From the NCBI GenBank assembly GCA_024196135.1, contig JAMQCK010000554.1:1-20051 (forward strand): DNA of 20,051 nt. Reading direction: 5' to 3'. A program made the translations under genes and the position numbers. This DNA is from Pleurotus ostreatus/Saccharomyces cerevisiae fusant (Eukaryota > Opisthokonta). The notes beneath the pieces were generated by a model. It was not told where the DNA came from, did no database searches, and saw nothing but the letters and a program-made list of their open reading frames with translations. Shown piece by piece: positions 8,679-17,776 of this stretch (positions within the stretch are counted from its first letter, which is position 1; each line of letters starts with the position of its first letter).

Positions 8679-8995
8679 CTAGTCCCCTTGACAGCTTCGC
8701 AAATTTGGGTTGTTGACGCTCGTCTTCTTGTTTTTATGCAACATCACCCTCGAGCTTCTCGTTCTGGCGACCAGGTATGTTCCGGACAGTATAAGTATCG
8801 CCCATACATATAGCCAACTTTTTTGGGCCCCGTTACGCGTTACGGCTGCCTCCATACATACCAGTACAGTACGCGCGAGATGTCTGCGAAGAGCTCGAGG
8901 TGGGATACTGGGCCTTGGCACGCCGCGGTCCACCGATTGAGCACCGTCATGGTCGTGTCCGGATCCGAGCCCAGGAGCGTGCGTGGGCTGCCCAT
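8679..8995 (-). CDS. Unknown small single-helix membrane protein, 2 exons
   Basis: Exons 8995-8862 and 8817-8679 join across a 44-nt GTATGT...AAG intron (phase 2), giving 90 residues. The joined frame makes a hydrophobic segment around residues 46-64 that includes WLYVWAILILSGTYL. A basic tail rich in Arg and Lys follows, so a membrane anchor with a positively charged side is likely. The first exon, around GSDPDTTMTVLNRW, uses strongly G/C-ending codons, as real genes often do. A diverged copy lies inverted at 7225-7728, and conservation between the two is mainly at protein level. I do not recognise the family. More exons may lie upstream (the frame is open to 9062), so the start at 8995 is tentative. 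Confidence 0.45.
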
Positions 8996-9140
8996 CGCGA
9001 GATCGATCTTCGTATTACGCGCGCGCGGCTCGCAGCTCAGATTTACAGTAGGCACATCAGGAAATGGTGATATGTCTATGGCGTGCTACGACCGCTCGGA
9101 TAGCTGCCGTAGTCAAATCGAACATCCCCCCTTATACCAG

Positions 9141-9202
9141 TCTGGATAGCAACCTGCCTGGCTCCGATAGCCTCCCATAGCGCGCCTTGGTTGCTACCCA
9201 GG
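9141..9202. repeat. Imperfect hairpin
   Basis: TCTGGATAGCAACC (9141-9154) pairs with GGTTGCTACCCAGG (9189-9202) at 12 of 14 positions across a 34-base loop. It stands at the left side of the AGCCTTACT region. No function is evident. Confidence 0.4.
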
Positions 9203-9317
9203 GGTGCGTAGTACTGTGTAGAAGACCTTTGCTGGCAAGCTATCCCATACCTCAGCCAGTTTACATGCCTACAAGCGGGAGAGCCCGTGTCTTCGCCACG
9301 GGTACCTAAGCAGTAGC

Positions 9318-9929
9318 AGCCTTACTGATGGCTGAGCCTTACTCGTGACTTCTTTTACTGATCGAACTAATAGCCTTACTGGACCGCGCGCATGTCCTTC
9401 AAGTTCCAGGCCGATTGTGAGCAAAAAAGCACGCAAGAAACCGGCTTTACTACTCGTCGGCTTCTCGTAGTAGAGTAGCCTTACTCTGAGGACGCGGCCA
9501 GCGGCGCCAGCCAACACGGCAGCACCCCGCATGTATCTGCAAGCAATTCAGGGACCCCAAGATAATTGCTTTACCTTCGCCCTCGTGCTCAAACATCCTG
9601 CGTGTTAGCAGGCTGGTGTCAGTACCACCGGCCTTAATGCTGGCTATCAGCCTTACTTCGACTGCGAGGGCCGCCGATATTTATGCGCGTAAGGGCAACA
9701 GCGATGATAGCCACGTTCTCAGATCGTTGGCAAATCCGCTTCAAGAGACGGGACCTGCGTGGCGAAGTAGGTAGCCATCGTCTTCACCAGAGCAAGCCAG
9801 CCACATGATACAGCCGGACCGATGCCCGAGTATGCCTTCAACCCACCGCCAGATTATGATTGAAGGTTACAGTCGTTGACCTGAGCCTGCGTCGCGGCAT
9901 AGCGGTCGATAGCCACCATTAGCCTTACT
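9318..9929 (+). repeat. Six exact copies of AGCCTTACT
   Basis: The nonamer occurs at 9318, 9335, 9372, 9477, 9649 and 9921, always on the plus strand, at widening intervals. A random 9-mer is expected once in about 262 kb per strand. Near-copies such as GGCTTTACT and GGCCTTAAT lie between them. The complement, AGTAAGGCT, contains GTAAGG, which resembles a splice donor, but no exon structure explains six of them. It may be a regulator-binding array or internal repeats of an unrecognised element. No credible gene lies in this interval. Confidence 0.6.
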
Positions 9930-10912
9930 CGTAGACAGTCACGATGTAAGCGACGCTGAATCAGGTGGTACGGAGGCGTGCAGAGGTCGCTAGCAGGCCG
10001 GCATGACGGGCGGACACAAGTTGTGTGGGCGCCGCTTGTCGCCACGTGCTGGATTGATGGGGGCCGGCCCCAGCTGCCGCTCCTTTATATTGTAGATATT
10101 GTAGATCTGGATCATCTGAAGTCTTCACAGGTTAATTGTACAAAAATGGACAGAAAAGAATTATCATTGCTTCTCAGTGAAGGCTACGCTACTACATTCA
10201 ATTTGGGTCTACTGCTACTGCGCTTTTCCTGCCCCACGCTCACACCCGAGTGCGACATCCCTTCGATGATTCCGCGGAAGCTGCTCTGTAATCGGTCCAC
10301 TTCCTCCGCTACTCTTCATTGAGTGCCTCGCCGAGGACATCTCACTGCAGCAACGACCTAGCTGCGAGCCATCGTCCAAACCGTGCATGGTGGTGGGTTG
10401 GCAAAAGCGAGGAGCACGCGCGATACAAAGCACAATCGCGGGAAAGGTCTCAGGAGGTGTGAGGAGCTGAGGGTAGAGGTGCATGCAGGCCGTAGCGATC
10501 AAGGCGTGTTGTGATACTCACCTTGATTGCAAGCGACTACGCTGACTTCGAGGCTGTCAGCACAAAAACACAACACCATCCTAAGCACGAGGAAAGACAC
10601 CGTCAGCTGGATGCTATAGAAAGGTCACCGCACACGCACCAGACGCTCGGGAGGCATGGCCGCTGACTCAGGAGCGCGTCTGCAAGCGGATGCAGTGAGC
10701 GCCAGCGCGAGAACAGGCGTACCGGGTCACTGGCCAGCGCAGATACCAGTTCCGCATCTGCTCGAGGTGGTATCCATAGGTAAACTCTCTATGAGGGACA
10801 TCGACACGAGGGACAGGATCAGCAGGGACGACGGAAGGAAGACGCGACGCGCGATTTCGGCGGACTGAATCGGAGAAACGTGACCTCGCGCGCTTTGCCG
10901 GCGGAGTTCGAA
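9930..10912. other. No gene recognised; isolated splice-like signals
   Basis: On the minus strand a good donor, AAG followed by GTGAGT, ends at about 10520. A CTGAC plus pyrimidine-rich acceptor (CGTGCTTAG) lies about 60 bp upstream of that on the same strand. A short exon could lie between them, but no continuation gives a longer open frame. An A/T-richer patch at 10080-10210 includes a readable plus frame with no known domain. Confidence 0.3.
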
Positions 10913-11194
10913 ATGACTGCAGGAATCTTCATCGGCGGTCGCATCTCTACCTACATCTGTCACCCCGCCCCCTCATACGACGGCGCGCTATGCAAGGATA
11001 GTACACCGTGGTACGACGTCCCTTTCCCCTCCATATACGGCGTGGCATCACTAGATCATTGTCAACGCCGGACAAATGATACCTCCCTGTGCGTAGCTCT
11101 ATGCCTCTCTTCGCCTGCCCAATATATGTTTGATATCGAGCCCGAAGACTTGGCTGAGGAGAAGAGGATAGATCATGAATTTGTCAAGGAGTAG
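10913..11194 (+). CDS. Hypothetical 93-residue protein
   Basis: This is an open frame from ATG at 10913 to TAG at 11194. It has several cysteines in the first two thirds and an acidic end, DIEPEDLAEEKR, but no clear signal peptide, membrane segment or known domain. It could equally be a terminal exon of a larger gene or chance. Nothing in the neighbourhood supports a function. Confidence 0.25.
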   Translation: MTAGIFIGGRISTYICHPAPSYDGALCKDSTPWYDVPFPSIYGVASLDHCQRRTNDTSLCVALCLSSPAQYMFDIEPEDLAEEKRIDHEFVKE

Positions 11195-12092
11195 AAAGCT
11201 GTACGGTGCCAGTGTGCAAACACTGGCGACGAGTATTACTATAGAAATGATTAGCTTTACGACGACGTGTGGGCCTAGTTTCCTTAAAGCAGTAGCGTGG
11301 CTGGCTATAGATGTAGGTGTCGTTTGAGACAATGAAAATGTCCTCAGCTTTACTTCAACATCTCGGTTCTACAACTGGAAGCTCTCGCAGTTCACACTGT
11401 CGAAGAAATATCTATCAAGCCCAGTATATTGGGACACTCAGCTACAACACGAAGCATAGCAGGGCACACTCCTACAGCTAGCTACGAATTGCTATCAAGG
11501 TCCACCTCACACCTATGGACAACTATCCAAGCCCATCGGGGCAATCCGCACGCGCGAGTACTATGACCGTGTCACATAGTTGTGAAGACGTCACGATAGT
11601 GACGGGGCGTTCCCTGACTTACATCCATCCTCGTTTGCGTGGCAAACGTTGTACCTGCTCAGTGATAAATCATTGGCAACGATGGTGGTGCTTTTAATCC
11701 GATTGTACCCAAGACTGAAGCCAAACAATCGAGCGAAACGTAGATTAGCATAACCGATGAAGATGGCAGAGACGGACAGAGACTCGGAGTGGCAGGACGA
11801 CAAGAAAATACATACCAGCACCTGTAGGGAGCGAAAAATCGCGATTTTGGCTTAAATCACTTTATTTTGGACCTATATGTCACATGGTTCGGGGACCACT
11901 ATGACCTGTGACAGTTAGCGGTTAGGTTCAGTTCAAAGGTCGTTGTGAGTTGTGACATGAACTTCCGGTTGAAACGATACAGTAGTGTTGGGTGGTTCTT
12001 AATCCTTAAGGGTCTGTTGGGGAAACAGAAATACGTCATAGTTAGCTAACTTGCGTGACCTACACGGGGGAGATAAATGGCAGCGGCTATGG
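11195..12092. other. Gene-free stretch downstream of the forkhead gene
   Basis: No coding region was recognised. Small structures are a perfect 14-bp palindrome AAAATCGCGATTTT at 11835-11848 and an ATGTCACA...TGTGACAT pair at about 11877 and 11955. The latter may be a weak inverted repeat. Confidence 0.4.
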
Positions 12093-13326
12093 CTAAGAGT
12101 AAAGAAAACCGCCCGACTGTAGGGGATGGTTCATCCAAGGAAGCAAGCCTACAGTGTAAGCCTCATCCAGCAGTCCCGTGCGATACAGGCCATCGGGGAT
12201 GCCCTCTGCCTCCCTCCCATCCCGCCACTCGTCGGCCGCAATTACCTGAGCCAAGCACGGAGCATCCCGCGGCAGGGTGCTGCTGGACTGCGTGAGCCGC
12301 TCAGACGGGCGAGGTGCATCCCTGACCGATGTGTGCCGAAGAGCATCAGGTTCAGTCGCGAGCGGACCAACAACGAGGTCACAGGCTGCCTTATCGACTT
12401 GCGTCTCTTTGTCCAGGCTCAGCATGAGATCTATCGTCGGAGTGTCTTCCACGTTCCCCCGGCGAGGCGGTCCAAAGCCTGTGTGGAATGCGCTTACACT
12501 CGTATGATGTGTGGAAACATGAACGAGGCTCTTGTTGATCCCATCACCAGAGTAGACAGCATACTCTTCCGCCTCTTGCGACGGATGCCTCTCCCCCTGA
12601 AGGTGATGGAAACTGTTTTTTCCCCAGCTGAACCAATCGGCTTCTGCACTTGCCCCCCTCGCCTGTGCAATGCTTGCGTCAGCATATCCTGCTCTGGATC
12701 GAGCTTCAGGTCTTCCACATATATCCTCCTTGGCAGTCAGTGCACAGCGCTTTTGTGGACGCCTCGACCTCAGGGGTGCATCTGGATTCACTGTCCAGTA
12801 CGAGCCGTGACCCGCAACACCGTCACAAGGTGCGCGGGGTACACGTTCGAATTGCAGATTTCGAGACAGGTGGTGGCGAACGCAGGACTGCACTTGATCA
12901 GACTTGAGGTGTGGTCATACAGGCAAGTGCCTGACGAAGGTAGCTCCTACTGACCTTCCAAGTCGGATCTGCCGTTCGGAAGTACGCGTACTTATCTTGC
13001 AGGGCTGCGTATATCCCCCGAACAGTGAGGCGCTGTTGAGGGCTGCCCTGGATTGCACATCGCATGATTGTAGGAAGAGAGTCTTCGGGGCGATCATTGG
13101 TGTCAACCAGGCACGCAAGTGTATCAGGACACCTGTGTGGTGGTCGAACACGAGCTGGACTCGCACTAGTGGTGCAGAGAGACCCTTTGTCGACAGGAGC
13201 AAGAGCAGAGTCGAGAAGCGCCATCCGGAATGAGGAACGAGGTACGAAGTGGACATATGATGCGAGTTGGGACGGTCCTGGGGCTTCTGAAGGCTCGGGA
13301 GCTTTCAGCAGGTTTTGGCGTGACAT
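12093..13326 (-). CDS. Forkhead-domain transcription factor, 2 exons
   Basis: Exons 13326-12955 and 12887-12093 join in phase 0 across a 67-nt GTCAGT...GCAG intron, giving 388 residues. The forkhead winged-helix DNA-binding domain spans about 83-165. It has LPTIMRCAIQGSP and LTVRGIYAAL, then YAYFR, TWKSCVRHHLSRN (recognition helix, completed only by splicing) and GHGSYWTVNPDA in the wing. Usual forkheads have WKNSIRHNLS at the helix; here SCV and HH replace NSI and HN. The sequence outside the domain has no known motif and is probably disordered. Target genes cannot be inferred. The ATG at 13326 is the first after an upstream in-frame stop, with a TATA-like box 122 bp ahead. A long antisense open frame on the plus strand, 12126-12953, has no domain and is treated as a shadow. 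Confidence 0.88.
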
Positions 13327-13447
13327 TGGCTGCTGAAACTCGTATTGACGCCCAGACAAGTGTCAGGTTGGATGAGACGACGTCTCTCACAGGAGGGCTT
13401 GCTAGTACAGGCGACGCCAGGGGAGGAGACAAGCCTCCGACGACAGG

Positions 13448-13455
13448 TTTTTATA
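13448..13455 (-). promoter_or_regulatory. TATA-like box before the forkhead gene
   Basis: TATAAAAA on the minus strand lies 122 bp upstream of the proposed start codon at 13326. It is plausible as a core promoter element by position and sequence only. Confidence 0.4.
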
Positions 13456-13597
13456 GTGTCAGGTCATGATCTAGGGTTCTATGCAGCTTGATTTCCTTCC
13501 GTGTGTCACTCCAAAGGGAACACAGTGTGATTTCCTTGCTCGATCGTCGAGATTACTTTATAGGCTTATGACTAAGACCAAGCGAGGATCTGATTTA

Positions 13598-13972
13598 CAG
13601 CGGCGGCCAGATCATTTGCCTTTTTCGGAAAAATCGCCGAGACGCGTATTGGACGAGCTCGGCGGGCCTCAAAAACCTCATAAAACCGTAGAGCGTCAAG
13701 TGAAACCCCCATCCGCATACCGACTGTGCGAGGGAGTGCTCTTGATGCTCACAAAGCATGTCAGGGTGTGTCATATGGCACTACATGCCCTCACGTACTG
13801 CTATCCGCATATCTCACAGTACATACGCTCGTTCCGCCTGAACCTTCGTATTCCGGGGCTTGGCTACTCGCTCTAACATTCTGTGAGGGAGCCAGATTTT
13901 TCCGACCACCTCCGACGCCCGCCTCGGCGATTTCTTCGAAAAGGCAGCGCGCAATTGATCTGGCCGCCACTG
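13598..13972. mobile_element. Complete 375-bp MITE, subfamily 1
   Basis: The ends are CAGCGGCGGCCAGATCA at 13598 and the matching GATCTGGCCGCCACTG at 13972, with TA on each outer side (13596-13597 and 13973-13974). The terminal inverted repeats run about 60-120 bp with mismatches and share CGCCGAGRCGCG. The core matches the element at 1-326. It has no transposase; frames of up to 130 codons inside it are not genes. It lies 272 bp upstream of the forkhead start codon. Confidence 0.9.
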
Positions 13973-13989
13973 TAGGAACACTGCTGATA

Positions 13990-14364
13990 CAGCTGCGGAC
14001 ATCACTGATGGACCTGCCCCGTTGGGAGATATCGCCGTGGTGGGCGTTCTGCGAGCTCAGACAATCTCGGAAACATCACAGAATGATAGAGCGCCATCGA
14101 AAACCCCCGTCTACACACCCAGTTAGTCGACCCTTTCACCAAGTACCTCGCCATGAAACATGCCGAAGGTCCCTGAATGCCCTAACATACGTTACCTCTA
14201 ACGCCTCCCGCAATTTTGCCCCATTTCCCACGAAACTTCGTAGATGGGGGTTTCTAGCCACACTCTACCGTTTTGTGAAGAAACTGTATTTTTCCGAGCT
14301 CGCGCCGTGCCCACCTCGGCGACTTTACCGGATGGGGCAGGCCCATCAGTGATGTCCACAGCTG
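13990..14364. mobile_element. Complete 375-bp MITE, subfamily 2
   Basis: The left end is CAGCTGCGGACATCACTGAT at 13990. The right end is the matching ATCAGTGATGTCCACAGCTG at 14364. TA flanks both sides (13988-13989 and 14365-14366). The length is exactly that of its neighbour, from which it is separated by only 17 bp. The outer 20-30 bp and the core differ from subfamily 1, while parts of the inner terminal repeat are shared. The fragment at 3571-3648 belongs to this subfamily. Confidence 0.9.
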
Positions 14365-14380
14365 TACAGTCTTGTACAGT

Positions 14381-14569
14381 ACTTGGGGGTATGTAGTGCC
14401 GTATGACACACCCTGACACGCTTTGTGAGCATGAGGAGCACTCCCTCGCACAGTCGGTATGCAGATGGGGGTTTCTCTTGGCGCTCTACGGTTCTATGAG
14501 GCTCTCGAGGCCCGCCGAGCTCGTCCAATACGCGCCTCGGCGGTCTTTCCGAAAAAGGCAGCGCGCAAT
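14381..14569 (+). mobile_element. Truncated MITE fragment, subfamily 1
   Basis: This aligns without gaps to positions 121-309 at a constant offset of 14260. It starts near the element middle and stops abruptly after GCGCGCAAT, 17 bp short of the true end. It therefore lacks both termini and could not move by itself. Confidence 0.85.
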
Positions 14570-14729
14570 AGGCCATATTGCCTCAATGTAATACCGGGAT
14601 GCAAGTTTCAATGTGCGCATTACTGCCCAGCTAAAGCCCCCTTAAGTGCCCACTGTTGACCACCACTATATGTTTGATTAATCAAGACCACCAACGCTAC
14701 GGTACGGCGACGCGTACATCTCAGGCTTC

Positions 14730-15616
14730 CTAGCCTGTCTCAGCCACAACACCCTGCGAGTCGATCGATGTCGCCTCGTCTGACACTACTGGCTCAGGCT
14801 CGGAGATACGCTCAGCATTAGGCTCAGTAGCTTTTGTCTCTGAGCCAGTTGCAGCCTCCTCCCCTTCTCCTGACGACGCTTGATCCGCTTCTGTATCCAT
14901 GCCCGAGGCAGTGATCGCAACGGTAGCCTGGGGGTCCTCGAGCCGTTGATTAATAACGCGCGGCCACCACAGCGTGAGATGTCCATTGCAAAGCTGAGAA
15001 CCAACGTCCTCCGGCTTTGAAAGAAAATATTGTGAGCTTGCACGTTGCATGGAGCTTGTCGGGACAGCCGTACGCACCCGACAGCCCTGAGGCAGGTGAA
15101 TCTGGCGCCTGAAGATCCCATAGTACAGCTCCTGTGTGTGGAACGCCACAGGAGGGCCATCGACGACAGGCTGGTCTGGTAGCGGCAGCTGGTTCAAGCG
15201 ATACTTGGGCCGCCGTCGACCGAAGACACAAAGGATTCCATGATCAATCTGCAGGGACAGGTCCTCACTGCGCACGCCCGGCACCTCAAGCTCAGCAACA
15301 GTCATTAGCGTCAAAGGATCGTCGTAAAAGTCCATTCTTCGTCGTTATCAGCCCTATCTCAGTGGATTGGCTGGAAGCCCGGTGATATTGCGTACCTCGG
15401 TCGAAAGTGGTCTGAAGAGCTGGGGTGGTTGGAGAACCCTATCCCCATCTGTTGCGGCACCTTCCCTTCGCTGACGCCGCGCAATCCATGATTAATAGAG
15501 ACGCTCTGTGCGTGACGCAGGAGTGCATGGTGGGTCACCACAGGCTGCGAGGCTTGCCTGCGAGGTTTCCGAAGCCGCTGGGACATGGGTAAACTGCTGT
15601 GAGATATATCGTTCAT
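14730..15616 (-). CDS. Hsp20/alpha-crystallin small heat-shock protein, 3 exons
   Basis: Exons 15616-15396, 15336-15078 and 15014-14730 give 254 residues. The first intron (59 nt, GTACGC...AAG, phase 2) creates FRPRMDFYDD. The second (63 nt, GTGCGT...AAAG, phase 0) joins LPQGCR to PEDVGSQLCNGHLTL. The alpha-crystallin domain runs about 75-179, with ELEVPGVRSEDL, then YGIFRRQIHLPQGC and NGHLTLWWPR, all standard Hsp20 positions. Such ATP-independent chaperones assemble into oligomers and hold unfolding proteins. An acidic Ser/Glu-rich tail (180-254), unusually long for the family, follows. The second intron is a multiple of three and lacks stops, so a retained form would add 21 residues. A TATAA motif lies only about 11 bp ahead of the ATG at 15616; if it is the TATA box, translation may start at Met11 (15586). 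No clear heat-shock element was found. Confidence 0.88.
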
Positions 15617-16094
15617 GCAAGGATCCTTATAAGAAGGGGCTGTGATTGGTAAGCAGGGAGTCAAATCCGAACGTCACGTCTGAATGTTACCCTACAGCTT
15701 CAAGTCAATTCAGGAGCACGGCCTCTGGGCTGAGCGTACACACACAACTCGAACTCCACAGCCTTGGAGTACGATCCTATGCTGCATATCGAGCGAGAGG
15801 GCCCACCGGATCACAGCCATATCGACCAACAGCCGTTCACTTTTGGAAGCAGGGTACCTAGTCTCTTCGTGGCAGGGCTCTGACCACCCTCTCCAGGGGG
15901 TCTTGGCGTCCCCACAAACTTGACGCTATTGCGCCACCACTAAGCATCAGCACAGTGCTCAAATCAAGAACCACACTCACATTCCACCTGTTGCCGTCAA
16001 ACGTGCGATTACCAAGAACAATGTAAGCGCGCTCGGGTATACAAGGAGCATTGAGCGAGCTGTACAGCTATGAGTAGTACCTACTGTAGCTCTC
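15617..16094. other. Upstream region of the Hsp20 gene; no other gene recognised
   Basis: A CCAAT-type motif on the minus strand (plus ATTGG at 15646-15650) lies about 30 bp upstream of the Hsp20 start. Open frames of about 70 codons on the plus strand have no recognisable domain. Next to the inverted-repeat element, TGTAGCTC and GAGCTACA form a small local hairpin around 16085-16112. Confidence 0.35.
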
Positions 16095-16298
16095 TAGGGA
16101 GCTTGAGCTACACAACTTCCGTATAGAAAATCCGTCAATGGTGCCTGCCCTGTCAGCTCCTTCGATAAAGCTACTGCATACGCGGATACCACACGCGCGG
16201 GGCTACACACAAAGGTCATCTCCCAGAACGGTGAACCGAGCGTGGGCTGCCCAGGAGCGATGAGAGAAATGGAATTCCCGTGTAGCTCAAGCTCCCTA
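16095..16298. mobile_element. 204-bp inverted-repeat element (possible hAT-type MITE)
   Basis: TAGGGAGCTTGAGCTACAC at 16095-16113 is exactly repeated in inverted orientation at 16280-16298, a perfect 19-bp terminal repeat. The TAGGG start resembles hAT termini. The flanking octamers TAGCTCTC and CTGGACTC match at only 4 of 8 positions, so a target duplication is not supported. The interior has no coding potential. Confidence 0.55.
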
Positions 16299-17305
16299 CT
16301 GGACTCAAAAGATATACATCAATGTCTGGTAGCCACAGAAAAGCGGCGGTCAACTGACGTTTCCTATGGCGGCCAACGTAGGGTACTGGAGGGTTTCGGC
16401 TTTGCCGGGACAGCACCTGCGGACTCATACGAAGGCCGTGCCGTACCGTTATGTATAGAGACAGGCGTGAAATGGAACGGAGGCTAAAACACTTGCCTGC
16501 TTCAACGAACGTGATGCCTAGCGTGGGGTGTGGTTGCCAGCGCGCAAAATTGGTCAAAAAATGAATATTGTTGCCCCTCCCGAGCACTTTTTTGAACATT
16601 AAATGATATATCTGTGTTCATACCACTACACCGCAACGTTCACCTCGTAGGTGCCCACATTCTGCCCCCCGAATAGTTGCGCAATCGTACTGCGTAACGC
16701 AGAGGTTGTCGGCGTAACACACCCTCTTCTGGTACAATGGTGCAATCGGGTATATGTGCAGATAGATCACTCAGAAGACGGTTCGGGCTGCAACAATGGT
16801 AGCTTAAAGTGATCAGAACAGCCGTAACCAGACGGGGGTCCCGTACTGAGGCACGAACTGCAAATTTTATCGTCGCTTTTTCCCTCATTCCTTGCCGTTT
16901 CCCGCCACAAAAGCACCACCACTCGGAAGCTAGACATCGGATACACCCTCTTGTTATTTCTCTAAAGAAGGGCCCAATAGAAGGGCTATTCACCGGGAGT
17001 TTGCACGGATTCGCGGAAAGCGTCAAACATCCAGTGTGACAGTCCTAGTGGCGTCTTGTTGGCCCCTGTATAACTCGGCAGCGGCAAGTGCCGACACCTC
17101 GGCAATTGCCGAAATCTCTTCTGACCTCTGCTCTCGCATTTTCTCGACGCTACGGCGTTCTTTTATCCCAGTATGACTACCTTGCGCTTCTGGTCAGTAC
17201 CACATACTCAGAGTGAGCTGCAGAAACGACACCTGACCCGAGAAGTCGGTCGGGTTCGACTACCGGACCTTCGGATCACTACCACTGGGTTTCAGTATTC
17301 CCCGG
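16299..17305. other. Gene-free stretch
   Basis: Open frames of about 128 codons exist on the minus strand (16216-16599 and 16640-17026), but they show no known domain, convincing start context or splicing. Around 17083-17112, GGCAAGTGCCG and CGGCAATTGCCG are two adjacent short palindromes of unknown meaning. Confidence 0.35.
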
Positions 17306-17776
17306 CGCATGCTAGGCCCCCCGGCATCTCACCAAAATGTCCGATCCTAATGCGACGGATTGGACGCTCAAAACGCGCCGACGTTCGATCCCAGTGCGCC
17401 GGATTCAAGCAAAAGTATGAGATAGGTTCGATCCAAAGTGCGACGGTCGAGCCTTGTCGTCGCCCAGGTTCGATCCATTGTGCGCCGGATTTGGGGGTCG
17501 CGACGGAATTTCGCCAGCTTAGACCCCCGCCTACCACCATCAACGGGCCAAGCACCCCTAACAGCACCGACAGGACCTCAGAATTGGTGATCTGGGAGGG
17601 TCATCGCCACCGAGGTTTGATCCATAGTGCGCCGGAAAGTGCGCCTTGAGCGAAGGTCCGATCCTAGTGCGCCGGGAAGCCCTCAAAATCGGCCAAAATC
17701 CATGCGACGGAAATGACCCAGAATCCCGAATTTTGGATCGGACATTTTGGTGAGATGCCGGGGGGCCTCGCATGCT
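17306..17776. mobile_element. hAT-like non-autonomous element with 8-bp target duplication
   Basis: The element is 17314-17768 (455 bp). Its first 34 bp, starting AGGCCCCCCGGCATCTCACC, are a perfect inverted match to 17735-17768. CGCATGCT occurs directly outside both ends (17306-17313 and 17769-17776), an 8-bp duplication typical of hAT transposons. Inside are at least five copies, same orientation, of a motif near TTCGATCC-N-AGTGCGCCGG, at 17384, 17427, 17469, 17616 and 17657; a sixth at 17341 overlaps the left repeat. Several contain GGTTCGATCC, which resembles a tRNA-gene B box. No transposase is present. Confidence 0.9.

Noticed and set aside
13481..14591. Open frames of 60-208 codons between 13481 and 14591 and similar ones near 143-334 and 18688-19108
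   Set aside because: They lie inside copies of the 375-bp MITE family, recur with frame changes between copies, and show no domain. They are by-products of the repeat.
16216..17026. Two minus-strand frames of about 128 codons
   Set aside because: No recognisable domain, codon pattern or splice sites; one overlaps the 204-bp inverted-repeat element.
17427..17488. tRNA genes suggested by GGTTCGATCC motifs
   Set aside because: No A box, cloverleaf or acceptor stem surrounds them, and the motif is repeated as part of a hAT-like element.
17341..17675. CRISPR-like array from regularly repeated ~20-bp motifs
   Set aside because: Spacing is irregular, the motifs are degenerate, the array lies within a transposon with terminal repeats, and the genome is eukaryotic.
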